Made by a program: the position numbers and the translations under genes. Shown here in pieces: positions 32,844-42,100 of a DNA stretch of 64,000 nt (position 1 is its first letter; each line of letters opens with the position of its first letter). The notes below the pieces were generated by a model. That model saw nothing but the letters and a program-made list of their open reading frames with translations. It had not been told where the DNA came from and made no database searches. The DNA is from Microbacterium sp. APC 3901 (GTDB lineage: Bacteria; Actinomycetota; Actinomycetes; Actinomycetales; Microbacteriaceae): positions 124,001 through 188,000 of the forward strand of contig NZ_JASDCU010000006.1 in NCBI RefSeq assembly GCF_030407765.1. The letters run 5' to 3'.

Positions 32844-34304
32844 ATGGATCTGAAGGACTACCTCACGGCTCTGCGGGACCGGTGGTATCTGCTGGTCGCT
32901 GCGACCGTGATCGGCGGGGTCGCGGGATTCGCGTATGCGACGATCCAGCCCGACCAGTACGAGGCGACCACGAGCGCCTACGTCTCGTCGCAGCGCGGAG
33001 ACACCGTGAGCGAGCTCGTCCAGGGGTCGCAGTACACCCAGAGCCTCATGCAGTCGTACGCCAACCTCGCGACGACGCCCGCCGTGCTCGAGCCGGTCAT
33101 CGAAGACCTGCGACTCGACAAGACGGTCGAGGGCCTCGCCGAATCCATCACGGCTGAGGTCGAGCTGAACACCGTGATCGTCAGTCTGACCGTCGTCAGC
33201 ACAGACCCCGAGCAGGCCCAGGAGACCGCGGCCGCCGTCATGGAGTCGCTCGCGACGGTCACCAGCGACCTCTCCCCGAAGGACGCGGCTGGCAGGCCGT
33301 CGATCGTCCTGACGACCGTGGCGCCTCCGAGCGTCCCGAAGTTCCCCTTCGCACCCAACACCCGCTTGATCGCGATCACGGGCGCGGCGCTCGGGCTCGT
33401 GCTCGCGGTGATCTACGCCGTTCTCAAGCAGCTTCTGGACACCCGCATCCGCTCTGAAGAGGACGCGGAACGGTCCGCCGGCATCCCGTTCCTCGGCCGC
33501 ATCCCCCGACCCGGTGGCAAGCGCCGCTCGCAGCGGTCGTCGATCAGCGGTCAGTGGGATTCGTCCGCATCGACGCGCGAGGCGTATCGACGTCTCGCCG
33601 CCAGCCTCGACTTCGCAGACATCGATGGAGACCTCCGCATGGTCGTGGTGTCGTCGGCATTCGCCGGCGAGGGCAAGACGACAACCGCGGTGAACCTCAC
33701 GCTCGCGCTCGCAGAGCGTCGCCCCAGAGTGCTTCTGATCGACGCCGATCTACGCCGCCCGCGTATCGCCGAGGCGTGCGGACTCGACGGATCGGTGGGA
33801 CTCACGACCGCTCTCACGCACCAGGCTTCTCTCGCGGATTCCATCCAGAACTGGGGCACGAGGAACATCGATGTGCTCGCCAGCGGTCTGCGTCCGCCCA
33901 ACCCGACCGAGATCGTGAGTTCGACGGCGATGCAGGATCTTCTCCGCGAGGTGCGCGAGCACTACGATTTCGTGGTCGTCGATTCGGCACCGGTGCTTCC
34001 CGTGAGTGACACGCTCACGCTGGCGCGAGCGTCGGGCGCGAGCCTGCTGGTCGGCCGCTACAAGGTCACCCGTCGTCAGTCTCTCCGCAGGGCCGTCGAC
34101 ACGCTGACCGGCGCCGGAGCCCGTGTGATCGGCTTCGTGCTGAACGCGGTTCCCCCGGAGCACTCCTCGTCGAGCTATTACGAGGATGCCGATCAGACCG
34201 ATCGCACTGACGAGAAGGCGTCGCCCGAGACCCGTGCGTCCGAGAAGCAGGCCGCAGCGAAGAAGAAGTCCGAGAAGGCCGTCACGGCGAAGACCGCGAA
34301 GTGA
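32844..34304 (+). CDS. Wzz-type chain-length regulator fused to BY-kinase
   Basis: This 486-residue protein has an N-terminal Wzz domain between two membrane helices (DRWYLLVAATVIGGVAGFAY and RLIAITGAALGLVLAVIYAV), then a cytoplasmic tyrosine kinase domain with Walker A (AFAGEGKTTTAVN), Walker A' (VLLIDADLRRPRI) and Walker B (DFVVVDSAPV). The tail contains SSSYYED and a long Lys/Ala/Glu stretch; only two adjacent tyrosines are visible, fewer than in typical tyrosine clusters. It controls polymer length and export together with the divergent phosphatase. The ATG at 32844 has GGGGGAA upstream. Confidence 0.92.
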   Translation: MDLKDYLTALRDRWYLLVAATVIGGVAGFAYATIQPDQYEATTSAYVSSQRGDTVSELVQGSQYTQSLMQSYANLATTPAVLEPVIEDLRLDKTVEGLAESITAEVELNTVIVSLTVVSTDPEQAQETAAAVMESLATVTSDLSPKDAAGRPSIVLTTVAPPSVPKFPFAPNTRLIAITGAALGLVLAVIYAVLKQLLDTRIRSEEDAERSAGIPFLGRIPRPGGKRRSQRSSISGQWDSSASTREAYRRLAASLDFADIDGDLRMVVVSSAFAGEGKTTTAVNLTLALAERRPRVLLIDADLRRPRIAEACGLDGSVGLTTALTHQASLADSIQNWGTRNIDVLASGLRPPNPTEIVSSTAMQDLLREVREHYDFVVVDSAPVLPVSDTLTLARASGASLLVGRYKVTRRQSLRRAVDTLTGAGARVIGFVLNAVPPEHSSSSYYEDADQTDRTDEKASPETRASEKQAAAKKKSEKAVTAKTAK

Positions 34305-34310
34305 TGCGCC

Positions 34311-35309
34311 TCAGGTGAGCGACGCGAGGGTATAGGAGAAGTCCCCACCGTGTTCACGATGGTGGTGGTCAGCCGCGATCAGGGCGACAGCATCCATCGC
34401 GATCGCCGGTGTGAGGATCACCGGATCCACACCCGCGGCCGCGAGCAGGTCGGACCATTCCTTCGCGAGGGTGCCGCTGATCAGCGCGGCACGCATCGCA
34501 TCGTCTCGCACAGCCAGCGAGAGCGCATCGAAGAAGAACGGGGCAGGACGCGCGTCCTCGAAATCGATCGGGCCCCACTCCTCAGGACCCTGACCCAGGA
34601 CGTTCTCCGGGGTGAGATCGCCATGCGAGAGGACCCATGGCACCTCTCCCGCGGTCTCAGCGGATCGTGCGACGTCGTCCCACCGGGACTGACCTGACAG
34701 CCGGTCGAGCGCTGCGCGGGCGTCGACCACGAGCGGCTTGCGCACGGTGTCTGCCGCGAGTCGAGTGGTCGATACGGCGAGAACGTCTCGGAGCAGCGCC
34801 ACGCGGTCTGCAGGCTCCCAGAATCTCGCAGGACGCCCGGGAACCCGTGCCTCCCTCAGGAGCCTGCCATCGTCGTCGAGATGCCACTCCACGGCGCGGT
34901 AGACCTTCTCGAGAGCTGCGCGACGTTCGCGGTAGTCCGCGGGAAGAGGGGTACGCCGCAGGTGCGTCACGATCGAATCAGCACGGTCGAAACCCACCAG
35001 CCCGCCGTCCTTGGTCATCAGGACGCGAACCGGCAGCTGCGCAGCCGGCGTCTCTGTCGTCGGTCCTTCGATGCGGACGCGCCTCGGAACGGCCAGGAGG
35101 CGTCTGACGTCGAGCAGTGCCCTCTTCACACCTCGACCCCGTTCGACGTGCGCGACGATGGCCCGCCAGGCACGGCCGTCATCGGGAAGAACCGCCGACC
35201 TGGTGTCCAGAATCCTCCAGAGCCCGGGAGCCACGTCGTCGCTGCGGTCTCTGAGGGCCGCAGCCAACGCGGCCTTCGCCGCACGCTCCCGCGCGAGGCC
35301 GCCGCTCAT
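34311..35309 (-). CDS. Aminoglycoside phosphotransferase-family kinase
   Basis: This 332-residue protein has the kinase-like catalytic block VLSHGDLTPENVL (HGDL-x3-N) and the metal-binding PIDFEDARPAPFFFDALSLA. It phosphorylates a small molecule or a polysaccharide intermediate; the substrate is unknown. Its ATG overlaps the stop of the flippase gene in ATGA, so it belongs to the same operon and likely acts in polysaccharide assembly rather than in drug resistance. Confidence 0.85.
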   Translation of the reverse strand: MSGGLARERAAKAALAAALRDRSDDVAPGLWRILDTRSAVLPDDGRAWRAIVAHVERGRGVKRALLDVRRLLAVPRRVRIEGPTTETPAAQLPVRVLMTKDGGLVGFDRADSIVTHLRRTPLPADYRERRAALEKVYRAVEWHLDDDGRLLREARVPGRPARFWEPADRVALLRDVLAVSTTRLAADTVRKPLVVDARAALDRLSGQSRWDDVARSAETAGEVPWVLSHGDLTPENVLGQGPEEWGPIDFEDARPAPFFFDALSLAVRDDAMRAALISGTLAKEWSDLLAAAGVDPVILTPAIAMDAVALIAADHHHREHGGDFSYTLASLT

Positions 35310-36775
35310 CGCGACCGCCTGCCGAGTGAGCGGCGGATGAAAGAGACCACGGTGAGCAGATCTTCACGTGTGCGAGGCGACACGAGCGTGAGGAGCAGCA
35401 GATACACGACGCTCGCACCGATCGCGACGAGAACCGTCGCGATCGAGGTCCAGCCGAGCGCGCTGATGCCGAGAGCGAGCAGCCCGCAGGGCACCGAGAC
35501 GGTCAGGAGGATGCGGAGGATGTTCGTGATGAGGGGCCTCGCGGGGACGCCGGTCACTCGGGAAGCCCAGAAGAGCGATGCGATCCAGTGCAACGCGTAC
35601 GCCACGGTGCTCCCGACGGCGACTCCGAACGCACCCCACGGGAGCCCGGCCAGGATGATCACGATCATGATCGGACGCACGACCAGGAACATGCGCAACT
35701 GCGCCCCCGTGTTCGCGGTCGCGAGGAACATCCAGTAGGACACCTGCGCCGTGGCCCGCAGCACTCCGCCGATCGCCAGGACGGCGAAGATCGGAGCCAT
35801 CGGAGCCCACTGCGGGCCGAAGAGCACATCGACGATCGCCGGTGCCATCCCCGCAGCGAGCGCGAAGAGCGTCGCGGTCGCGTATCCGCCGACGATCTGT
35901 GCTTTCAGGAGGTAGCCCGCGAACCGCTCCTTCTCCTCGTGGATCCTCGAGAGCACGGGAAGCGCGACGCGCGTCATCGGCGCATTGATCTGGTTGAGCG
36001 GAGCCATCAGCAGTTGGTAGGCGCGATCGTAGTAGCCGAGGGGTCCTGCGCCCCACACGACGCCGATCGCGATGTTGTCGACGTTCTTGGTCCCGTAGGA
36101 GATCAGCTGCGTCAGGAAGAGCGCTGCACCGAATCTCATGAACCGGCGGATCGACGTGCGTCGCTGCGGAAGCCCGGGAAGCCATCGGGCGATGACCACC
36201 GACAGCACCAGCAGCACCAGAGACGAGGACAGCTGCTGCACGACGAGCGCCCAGTACCCGAATCCCTGCAGTGCGAGGAGGATGCCGACGGCGAACCCGA
36301 TCGTGGGCGCGACGGCCTCTGTGATCGACAGCCCGAGGAACCGCATGCGGCGGGTCAGGTCGGCCCGATACTGGGTCACCATGCCGCTCAGCACGAAGCC
36401 GATCGACATCACGACCACGATCGCCGGCACCTCGTCGTTCGAGTACAGCAGACCGACCAGCGGTGCAGCCAGTGCGACGATGACAGCGCACCCGGCGCCG
36501 AGGCCGGTGTTCACCCAGAACAGGTTCGTGCGCTCGCCGATCGAGACATGCTTCGCCTGGATCGCGGCGCTCGACAGACCGAAGTCCCGGAAGAGCTCCG
36601 AGATGCCGATCACCGCGGCGACCATCGCGATCAGGCCGAAGTCGTCGGGCGTCAGCAGACGTGCGAGAACGAAGATCGAGACGAACTGGAGAACCGTCCG
36701 ATACAGCTGCCCGGCGAGTGTGACACTCGCTCCTCGTGCGGCCGCATCCCCCAAAGACGCGCGCTGAGAGCCCAC
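35306..36775 (-). CDS. Polysaccharide flippase (Wzx/WzxC-like)
   Basis: This 489-residue integral membrane protein has about 12-14 helices. The N-terminal block GASVTLAGQLYRTVLQFVSI and VLARLLTPDDFGLIAMVAAV matches MOP-superfamily lipopolysaccharide exporters. It should flip the lipid-linked repeat unit to the outer face. The GTG at 36775 is chosen as the closest start before the conserved N-terminus; the frame opens earlier, across the divergent promoter. It diverges from the polymerase-like gene, and the facing sequence holds mirrored GGGGGTA elements. Confidence 0.92.
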   Translation of the reverse strand: MGSQRASLGDAAARGASVTLAGQLYRTVLQFVSIFVLARLLTPDDFGLIAMVAAVIGISELFRDFGLSSAAIQAKHVSIGERTNLFWVNTGLGAGCAVIVALAAPLVGLLYSNDEVPAIVVVMSIGFVLSGMVTQYRADLTRRMRFLGLSITEAVAPTIGFAVGILLALQGFGYWALVVQQLSSSLVLLVLSVVIARWLPGLPQRRTSIRRFMRFGAALFLTQLISYGTKNVDNIAIGVVWGAGPLGYYDRAYQLLMAPLNQINAPMTRVALPVLSRIHEEKERFAGYLLKAQIVGGYATATLFALAAGMAPAIVDVLFGPQWAPMAPIFAVLAIGGVLRATAQVSYWMFLATANTGAQLRMFLVVRPIMIVIILAGLPWGAFGVAVGSTVAYALHWIASLFWASRVTGVPARPLITNILRILLTVSVPCGLLALGISALGWTSIATVLVAIGASVVYLLLLTLVSPRTREDLLTVVSFIRRSLGRRSR

Positions 36776-36782
36776 TCCCGAT

Positions 36783-36827
36783 ACCCCCAGTATTCCGCCC
36801 CGATGAGCCCGTAGACTCGTTGGGGGT
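36783..36827. promoter_or_regulatory. Mirrored GGGGGTA elements between flippase and polymerase genes
   Basis: CTGGGGGTA reads toward the flippase (36782-36790, minus strand) and TTGGGGGTA reads toward the polymerase-like gene (36820-36828). They are close variants of the CTGGGGA element found before other genes of this locus, here as one copy per direction. Confidence 0.4.
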
Positions 36828-36863
36828 AATACTACAGCCGCAGGCGGACGAGGGGGGTCACGC

Positions 36864-38132
36864 ATGATGACGGTCGCGCCTCAGACCACGCGTCTGCAGA
36901 GGACGTTCTTCACCGACGCCGAAGCCGCGCTCGCCCTGCTGACACTCTTCCTCATCGGTGCTCGGATCTTCGTCGGATCGGGAGTCAGCGTCGGTCTCGT
37001 CCTCGCCTTCGTACTGCTCCCTCTGTGGGTGCCTCGGCTGGTGGCGAGCAGGGCAGGCCTCTGGCTGGCGATCACCGCCGCCGTATCCGCCGTGTCGGGT
37101 GTGTGGCTGACGGCTGTCGCCGCCCAGGACCACGACACCTCGCAGAGCACGCTCATCGCCACGACTCTGCTGTTCCTCAGCGTCCCCATGGTCGCCGGGA
37201 TCGTGGTCTGGGCCCAGCGTTTCGTGCCGTTGTGGACCATCGGCGTCACGTACGGACTGGGTATGGTCGCCGCGGCGGTGATGCGTCCTTCGATATTCGC
37301 CGAGAACCCCTGGAAGTTCGCGATCGGTCTGCCCATCGCCGTCATCGTTCTGTCTCTCACCCTCCGCTCCCGGAGACGTCTGTCCGACATGCTCGCCCTC
37401 GGCGCGCTGGCGCTGGTCTCCGTGGCGATGGACTCGCGCGCGTTCTTCGGAGTCTTCACCATCGTGCTGCTGCTGCTCGCGTGGCAGGCGATGCCTCGGA
37501 TCTCGAACAAGCGGATGTCGGCCGCGAAGGTGCTCGTCTGGGCGGCGGCGATCGGTGTCACCGTCTACCTCATCGGGACGAGTCTCCTCGTCGAGGGCTA
37601 CCTCGGCGAGGACGCCCAGGCGCGTTCGGTCGAGCAGCAGACTCGAGCGGGCTCCATCCTCGTGGGCGGGCGTCCCGAGCTGGCGGCGACCGCAGCCCTG
37701 TTCCTCAGTCGACCCCTCGGATTCGGCGCGGGAACGATCGCGTCCCCCGCTGACATCCTCGTCGCCAAGTCCGGGATGCAGGTCATCAACTACGACCCCA
37801 ACAACGGCTATGTCGAGAACTTCATGTTCGGACCCACGAAGTTCGAACTGCACTCCGTGACGGGAGATCTCTGGGCGTACTTCGGCTGGCCCGTTCTGAT
37901 CTTCCTCGTGATCGCCATCGTCGTCATGATCCGCAGAGTCGCCGTGGAGCTCGCGCGCGGCACCGCCACCGCCCTGCTGCTGTTCTCGGTCATCATCACC
38001 GCATGGAACCTGTTCTTCAACCCGATCTACAGTTCAGCGCCCTTCTTCGGCCTCGCCCTCGGGCTCGCCCTGGCCGGGCCCCATCTTCGCTTCGAGGAGT
38101 CACCGTGGCGCGAGAAGAGTCGCAGTCGATGA
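36864..38132 (+). CDS. Polysaccharide polymerase-like membrane protein (Wzy-type)
   Basis: This 422-residue protein has 10 or more hydrophobic helices and a large loop (about residues 235-330) containing LVGGRPELAATAALFLSRPL and FGAGTIASPADI, a layout typical of O-antigen ligases/polymerases. Such loops carry catalytic Arg and His residues. It would join repeat units outside the membrane. GAGGGGGGT precedes the ATG. It overlaps the next glycosyltransferase by four bases (ATGA). Confidence 0.82.
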   Translation: MMTVAPQTTRLQRTFFTDAEAALALLTLFLIGARIFVGSGVSVGLVLAFVLLPLWVPRLVASRAGLWLAITAAVSAVSGVWLTAVAAQDHDTSQSTLIATTLLFLSVPMVAGIVVWAQRFVPLWTIGVTYGLGMVAAAVMRPSIFAENPWKFAIGLPIAVIVLSLTLRSRRRLSDMLALGALALVSVAMDSRAFFGVFTIVLLLLAWQAMPRISNKRMSAAKVLVWAAAIGVTVYLIGTSLLVEGYLGEDAQARSVEQQTRAGSILVGGRPELAATAALFLSRPLGFGAGTIASPADILVAKSGMQVINYDPNNGYVENFMFGPTKFELHSVTGDLWAYFGWPVLIFLVIAIVVMIRRVAVELARGTATALLLFSVIITAWNLFFNPIYSSAPFFGLALGLALAGPHLRFEESPWREKSRSR

Positions 38133-39136
38133 GCACCGCACGCCTCCGGGTGATGATGTCGACGCCTGCCATCCGCGCGACGACGAACCCCTACATCGTG
38201 CAGCTCGTCGACGCCGTGGGGCGCGAGGTCGATGTGCAGCTCTTCTCGTGGCGCACCGCGATCTTCGGCCGCTACGACGTGCTCCACGTGCACTGGCCCG
38301 AGATCTTCACCTCGGCGACGAGCAGTCCGAAGCGCTGGATGCGACGTGTGCTGACGCTCGCTCTGCAGAGTCGCCTCGCCGTGACGAAGACCGCTCTCGT
38401 CAGGACCGCACACAACGAACGGCCGCACGAGTCCACCTCGAGGGTGGACAGCGCGATCCTGCGACGATGGAATCGTCTCACCACGCTCTGGATCATTCTC
38501 AACGAACGCACGCGCACCGAGACCGCGGCCGAGCGGGTCCTGATACCTCACGGACACTACCGAGACCACTTCGCGCCTTTCCCGCGTCAGGATGCCACAG
38601 ACGATCTCGTGAGCGTGGTCGGACACATCCGCCCCTACAAGGGCATGGAGGAGCTGGTCACCGCCGTCGCCGACGACTCGACCGAGGGAGCCTTCCGCCT
38701 GCACGTGGCAGGGAAGCCCGCAGACGCCGCTCTGGGCGAGGTCCTCGTCGGGAATGCGTCCGACTCGGACCGCATCACCCTCGAGCTCGATTTCGTCGAC
38801 GACGGGCGGATCGTCGAGATCATCTCCTCGTCATCGCTCGTCGCGCTTCCCTACCGCCAGCTGCACAACTCCGGAGTAGCACTGCTCGCTCTGTCGCTCG
38901 ACCGGCCGGTGCTCGTACCCGACAACGCGGTCACGCGTGACCTGCAGCAGGAGGTGGGCGCGTCCTGGGTGCATCTCCTCGACGCCGACGCCGAGCTCAC
39001 TCACGCCATCCGCGACGCGCTGAACCAGGGCATCCCCGAAGGATCACCGGATCTGAGCGCTCGAGAGTGGCCCGTGACGGCTCGTCAGCACGCGACCGCT
39101 TACGCCCGCGCAGCAGAGATCCGCGGGAGTCGGTGA
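38129..39136 (+). CDS. GT-B glycosyltransferase
   Basis: This 335-residue protein contains DVLHVHWPEIFTS, VRTAHNERPHESTSR and VVGHIRPYKGMEELVTAV, the pattern of GT4-type enzymes such as GumK-like transferases, although it lacks a clear EX7E motif. It is coupled to the polymerase gene by ATGA overlap. Its last codons run into the stem of the terminator at 39116-39154. The sugar is unknown. Confidence 0.85.
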   Translation: MSTARLRVMMSTPAIRATTNPYIVQLVDAVGREVDVQLFSWRTAIFGRYDVLHVHWPEIFTSATSSPKRWMRRVLTLALQSRLAVTKTALVRTAHNERPHESTSRVDSAILRRWNRLTTLWIILNERTRTETAAERVLIPHGHYRDHFAPFPRQDATDDLVSVVGHIRPYKGMEELVTAVADDSTEGAFRLHVAGKPADAALGEVLVGNASDSDRITLELDFVDDGRIVEIISSSSLVALPYRQLHNSGVALLALSLDRPVLVPDNAVTRDLQQEVGASWVHLLDADAELTHAIRDALNQGIPEGSPDLSAREWPVTARQHATAYARAAEIRGSR

Positions 39137-39154
39137 CGACGCCCCGCGGATCTC
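39116..39154. terminator. Bidirectional terminator between glycosyltransferase and giant surface protein 1
   Basis: GAGATCCGCGGG (39116-39127) pairs with CCCGCGGATCTC (39143-39154). It serves the converging giant gene and overlaps the stop of the glycosyltransferase. A longer version occurs at 44737-44769, so the terminator was duplicated together with the giant gene. Confidence 0.7.
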
Positions 39155-39179
39155 GGTGCTGTGATTCGGTGGTGCCGGG

Positions 39180-42100
39180 TCAGGGGACCGGAACGACCTT
39201 GATGGTGCCGAACGACACCGTGTACGGAACGTTGGTCGTTCCCGAACCCAGGTAGGTCGCGACGCCGACATGGCCCGGAGCCTGCAGTGCTGCTGTCGTA
39301 TCCGTCGTGCTCACCTGCCAGGCGGCGGGTTCGGTCGTGCCGGTCTTCCACACCTTCGCGCGGATCGTGGTCGGATTCGTTCCGAACGCCTGCACCCGCA
39401 CCCGCAGCTCTTCGCCGGCCGCGACCGTGAGCCCGGCGATGTTCGCCGCGGTCAGCGTCGTCGCCGTGCGCTGCACCTGCAACTGCACCGACCCGTTCGC
39501 CGCGACCACGGCCCGAGCCCGATAGTCCTCACCACCCACCCGACGAGCGATGAACGAGGTGAAGACACTGCCGCCGACGGGCAGCTGGCTCACGGTCATC
39601 GTCGAGGTGAGGTCCGCCGCGGCCGTGGAGACGGTCGTGAGGTACGCAGCGCGCGTCGACCCTGCTCCGACGGCGATCTTCGCCGCAGCACCGTCGACCG
39701 AGTACGCCGACACGGAGGTGGTCGAGTACGACCACGCACCACCGGTCGCGGCAGAGCCCCAGCCGTTCGCCCCGGTGCGGTCGAACTCGTCGAGCACGAG
39801 CGGCTGCGTCGGGTCCGGAGGCTGCGGTGCCGTGACGGTGACGCTGTTGGTGACGGTGTGAACACCGCCCCGGTCGTCGGTGACCTTCAGCGCGACCGTG
39901 TAGGTTCCGGCCGCCGCGTAGGTGTGCGCCGCCGTCGCACCGGTGCCGACCTCGCCGTCGCCGAAGTCCCACTCCCACGAGGTGACCGAGCCGTCGGAGT
40001 CCGTGGACCCCGACCCGTCCACACTCAGAGCGAGAGCATCCGCCGACGAGGTGAACGACGCCACCGGGTTCACGTTCGGGGCCGGCACGACCGTGCCTGG
40101 CGTCTTGGCGACCAGGTTGTCGAACCGCACCAGGTACGGCACGTTCGACACACCCGAACCCGCGTAGGCCGCGAGACCCACCTGGCCAGCAGCCTGCAGG
40201 GCCGCCGTCGCATCCGTTGTGCTGACCTGCCAGCCAGCCGGCTCCGCGGTGCCTGCCTTCCACGCCTTCGCACGGATCGTCGTCGGGTTCGTCCCCGACG
40301 CCTCGACACGCAGGGTCAACGTCGTCCCGGGCGTCACCGTCAGTCCGGTCAGGTTCTGCGTCGCCAGCGTCGTGCCGCTGCGCAGCACCTGCAGACTCAC
40401 CGACCCGTTGGCCGCGACAGTGACCCGTGCACGATAATCGGCCGCGCCGATCCGGCGAGCCAGCGCCTGCGACTGCACGCTTCCACCCACCGGCACCGTC
40501 GCGAACGTCATATCGACCGTGACCTCGGTCGAGGCCGACGACACACCGGGCAGATACGCCGTGCGCAGCGAGCCGCCCGACGTCAACCTGAACACTCCGG
40601 TCCCGTCCACCGCGAAGTACGATGCCGAGTTGGCCAGCGACCATGCGCCGCCCAGGTCGGAGGTGCCCAGACCGCTCGCGGCCGTCCGCTCGAACGAATC
40701 GGTCGCGAGCACGCTCGGTCCGGCCGGCGCCTCCACCGTCACGTCGTGCGACACGGTGCCGGTCGCACCATCGTCGTCCGTGACGACCAGCGTCACCGTA
40801 TAGGTACCGGCCTCCGCATACGTGTGAGACGCCGTCGCACCGGAGCCAGCGGCAGTGTCGTCACCCCAGTTCCAGTCGTGCGAGACGATCGTGCCGTCGG
40901 CATCCGCGGATCCGCTGCCGTCCACCGACACGCCCAGACCGTTCGCGGTCGAGGTGAATGCCGCGGTGGGCGCCACATTCGCCGGGATCGGCGGAACCAC
41001 GACGGATTCCGTCTTCGTCGTCGTCGCGCCGTCGTTGTCCGTCAGCGTCAGCGTCACCGTGTAGGTGCCCGCCTCCGCATAGGTGTGGTTGGCCGTCGCG
41101 CCGGAACCGTGTGCAGTGTCGTCGCCCCAGTTCCAGTCGTACGATGCGATCGTCCCGTCGGGGTCGACCGACGTCGCCGCATCGACCGCGACCTTGAGCG
41201 GTGTCACCGACGAGGTGAACGCCGCCGTCGGAGGCACGTTCGCGACCGTGACGACAGAAGCGGTCTTCTGGGCGGTGCCGGCTCGATCGTCGGTCACCGT
41301 CAGCGTCACCTCGTACGTGCCGGCCTCCGCATACGTGTGTGTGGCTGTCGCTCCGACACCGTGTGCGCTGTCGTCGCCCCAGTTCCAGTCGTACGAGGCG
41401 ATCGTGCCGTCCTCGTCGGTGGATGCCGAGCCGTCGACGTCGACCTTCAGCTTGGACACCTGCGACGTGAAGTCCGCAGACGGCAGCTTGTTCGCCGGAG
41501 CTCCCTCGCTGCCCAGGCTGTAGTGGTCGGCGACGGCCGCAGGCGAGAGCACCGACGAGTACACAGCCACCTCGTCGATCGTCCCGGCGAACTCATTGCC
41601 ACCAGGCCCCCATGTCACGTCGCCGCCGACGTGCCAGTAGCCGCTGTAGCTCTGGGCTGACGTGTTCGGGTTCTGTCCGACGAGTGCGCCGTCGACATAG
41701 AGCCGCATGCCCGCGGGACCCTGTGTCGCCACGACGTGGTGCCACTGGCCGTTGTTGTACGAGTCGTCCGAGGTGACCGTCACGGTCTGTCCGGTGTACG
41801 CGCCGAACACCAGGCGTCCGGCGTCCGTCATGTAGACGTGGCGGTCGTAGCTCGAGGAGTTGCCGGTAGCGCTGTTGCCGAAGCCGATGATCTTGCCACC
41901 GGAGCTCGTGGTCGTCTTGAACCATGCCTCGGTCGAGTACACCACCGGGTTGACGAAGGACTTCTGGCTGATCAGCTGCCCACCCTCGAAGGTGGTCGAG
42001 CCGCTGGTCACACCATCGAGAGCACCCGCGGCCACCTTCGTGTGAGCACCGAAGTACGAACCGCGCTGCGACGACCCTGAGGCGTCGGCCGCGACCGTTC

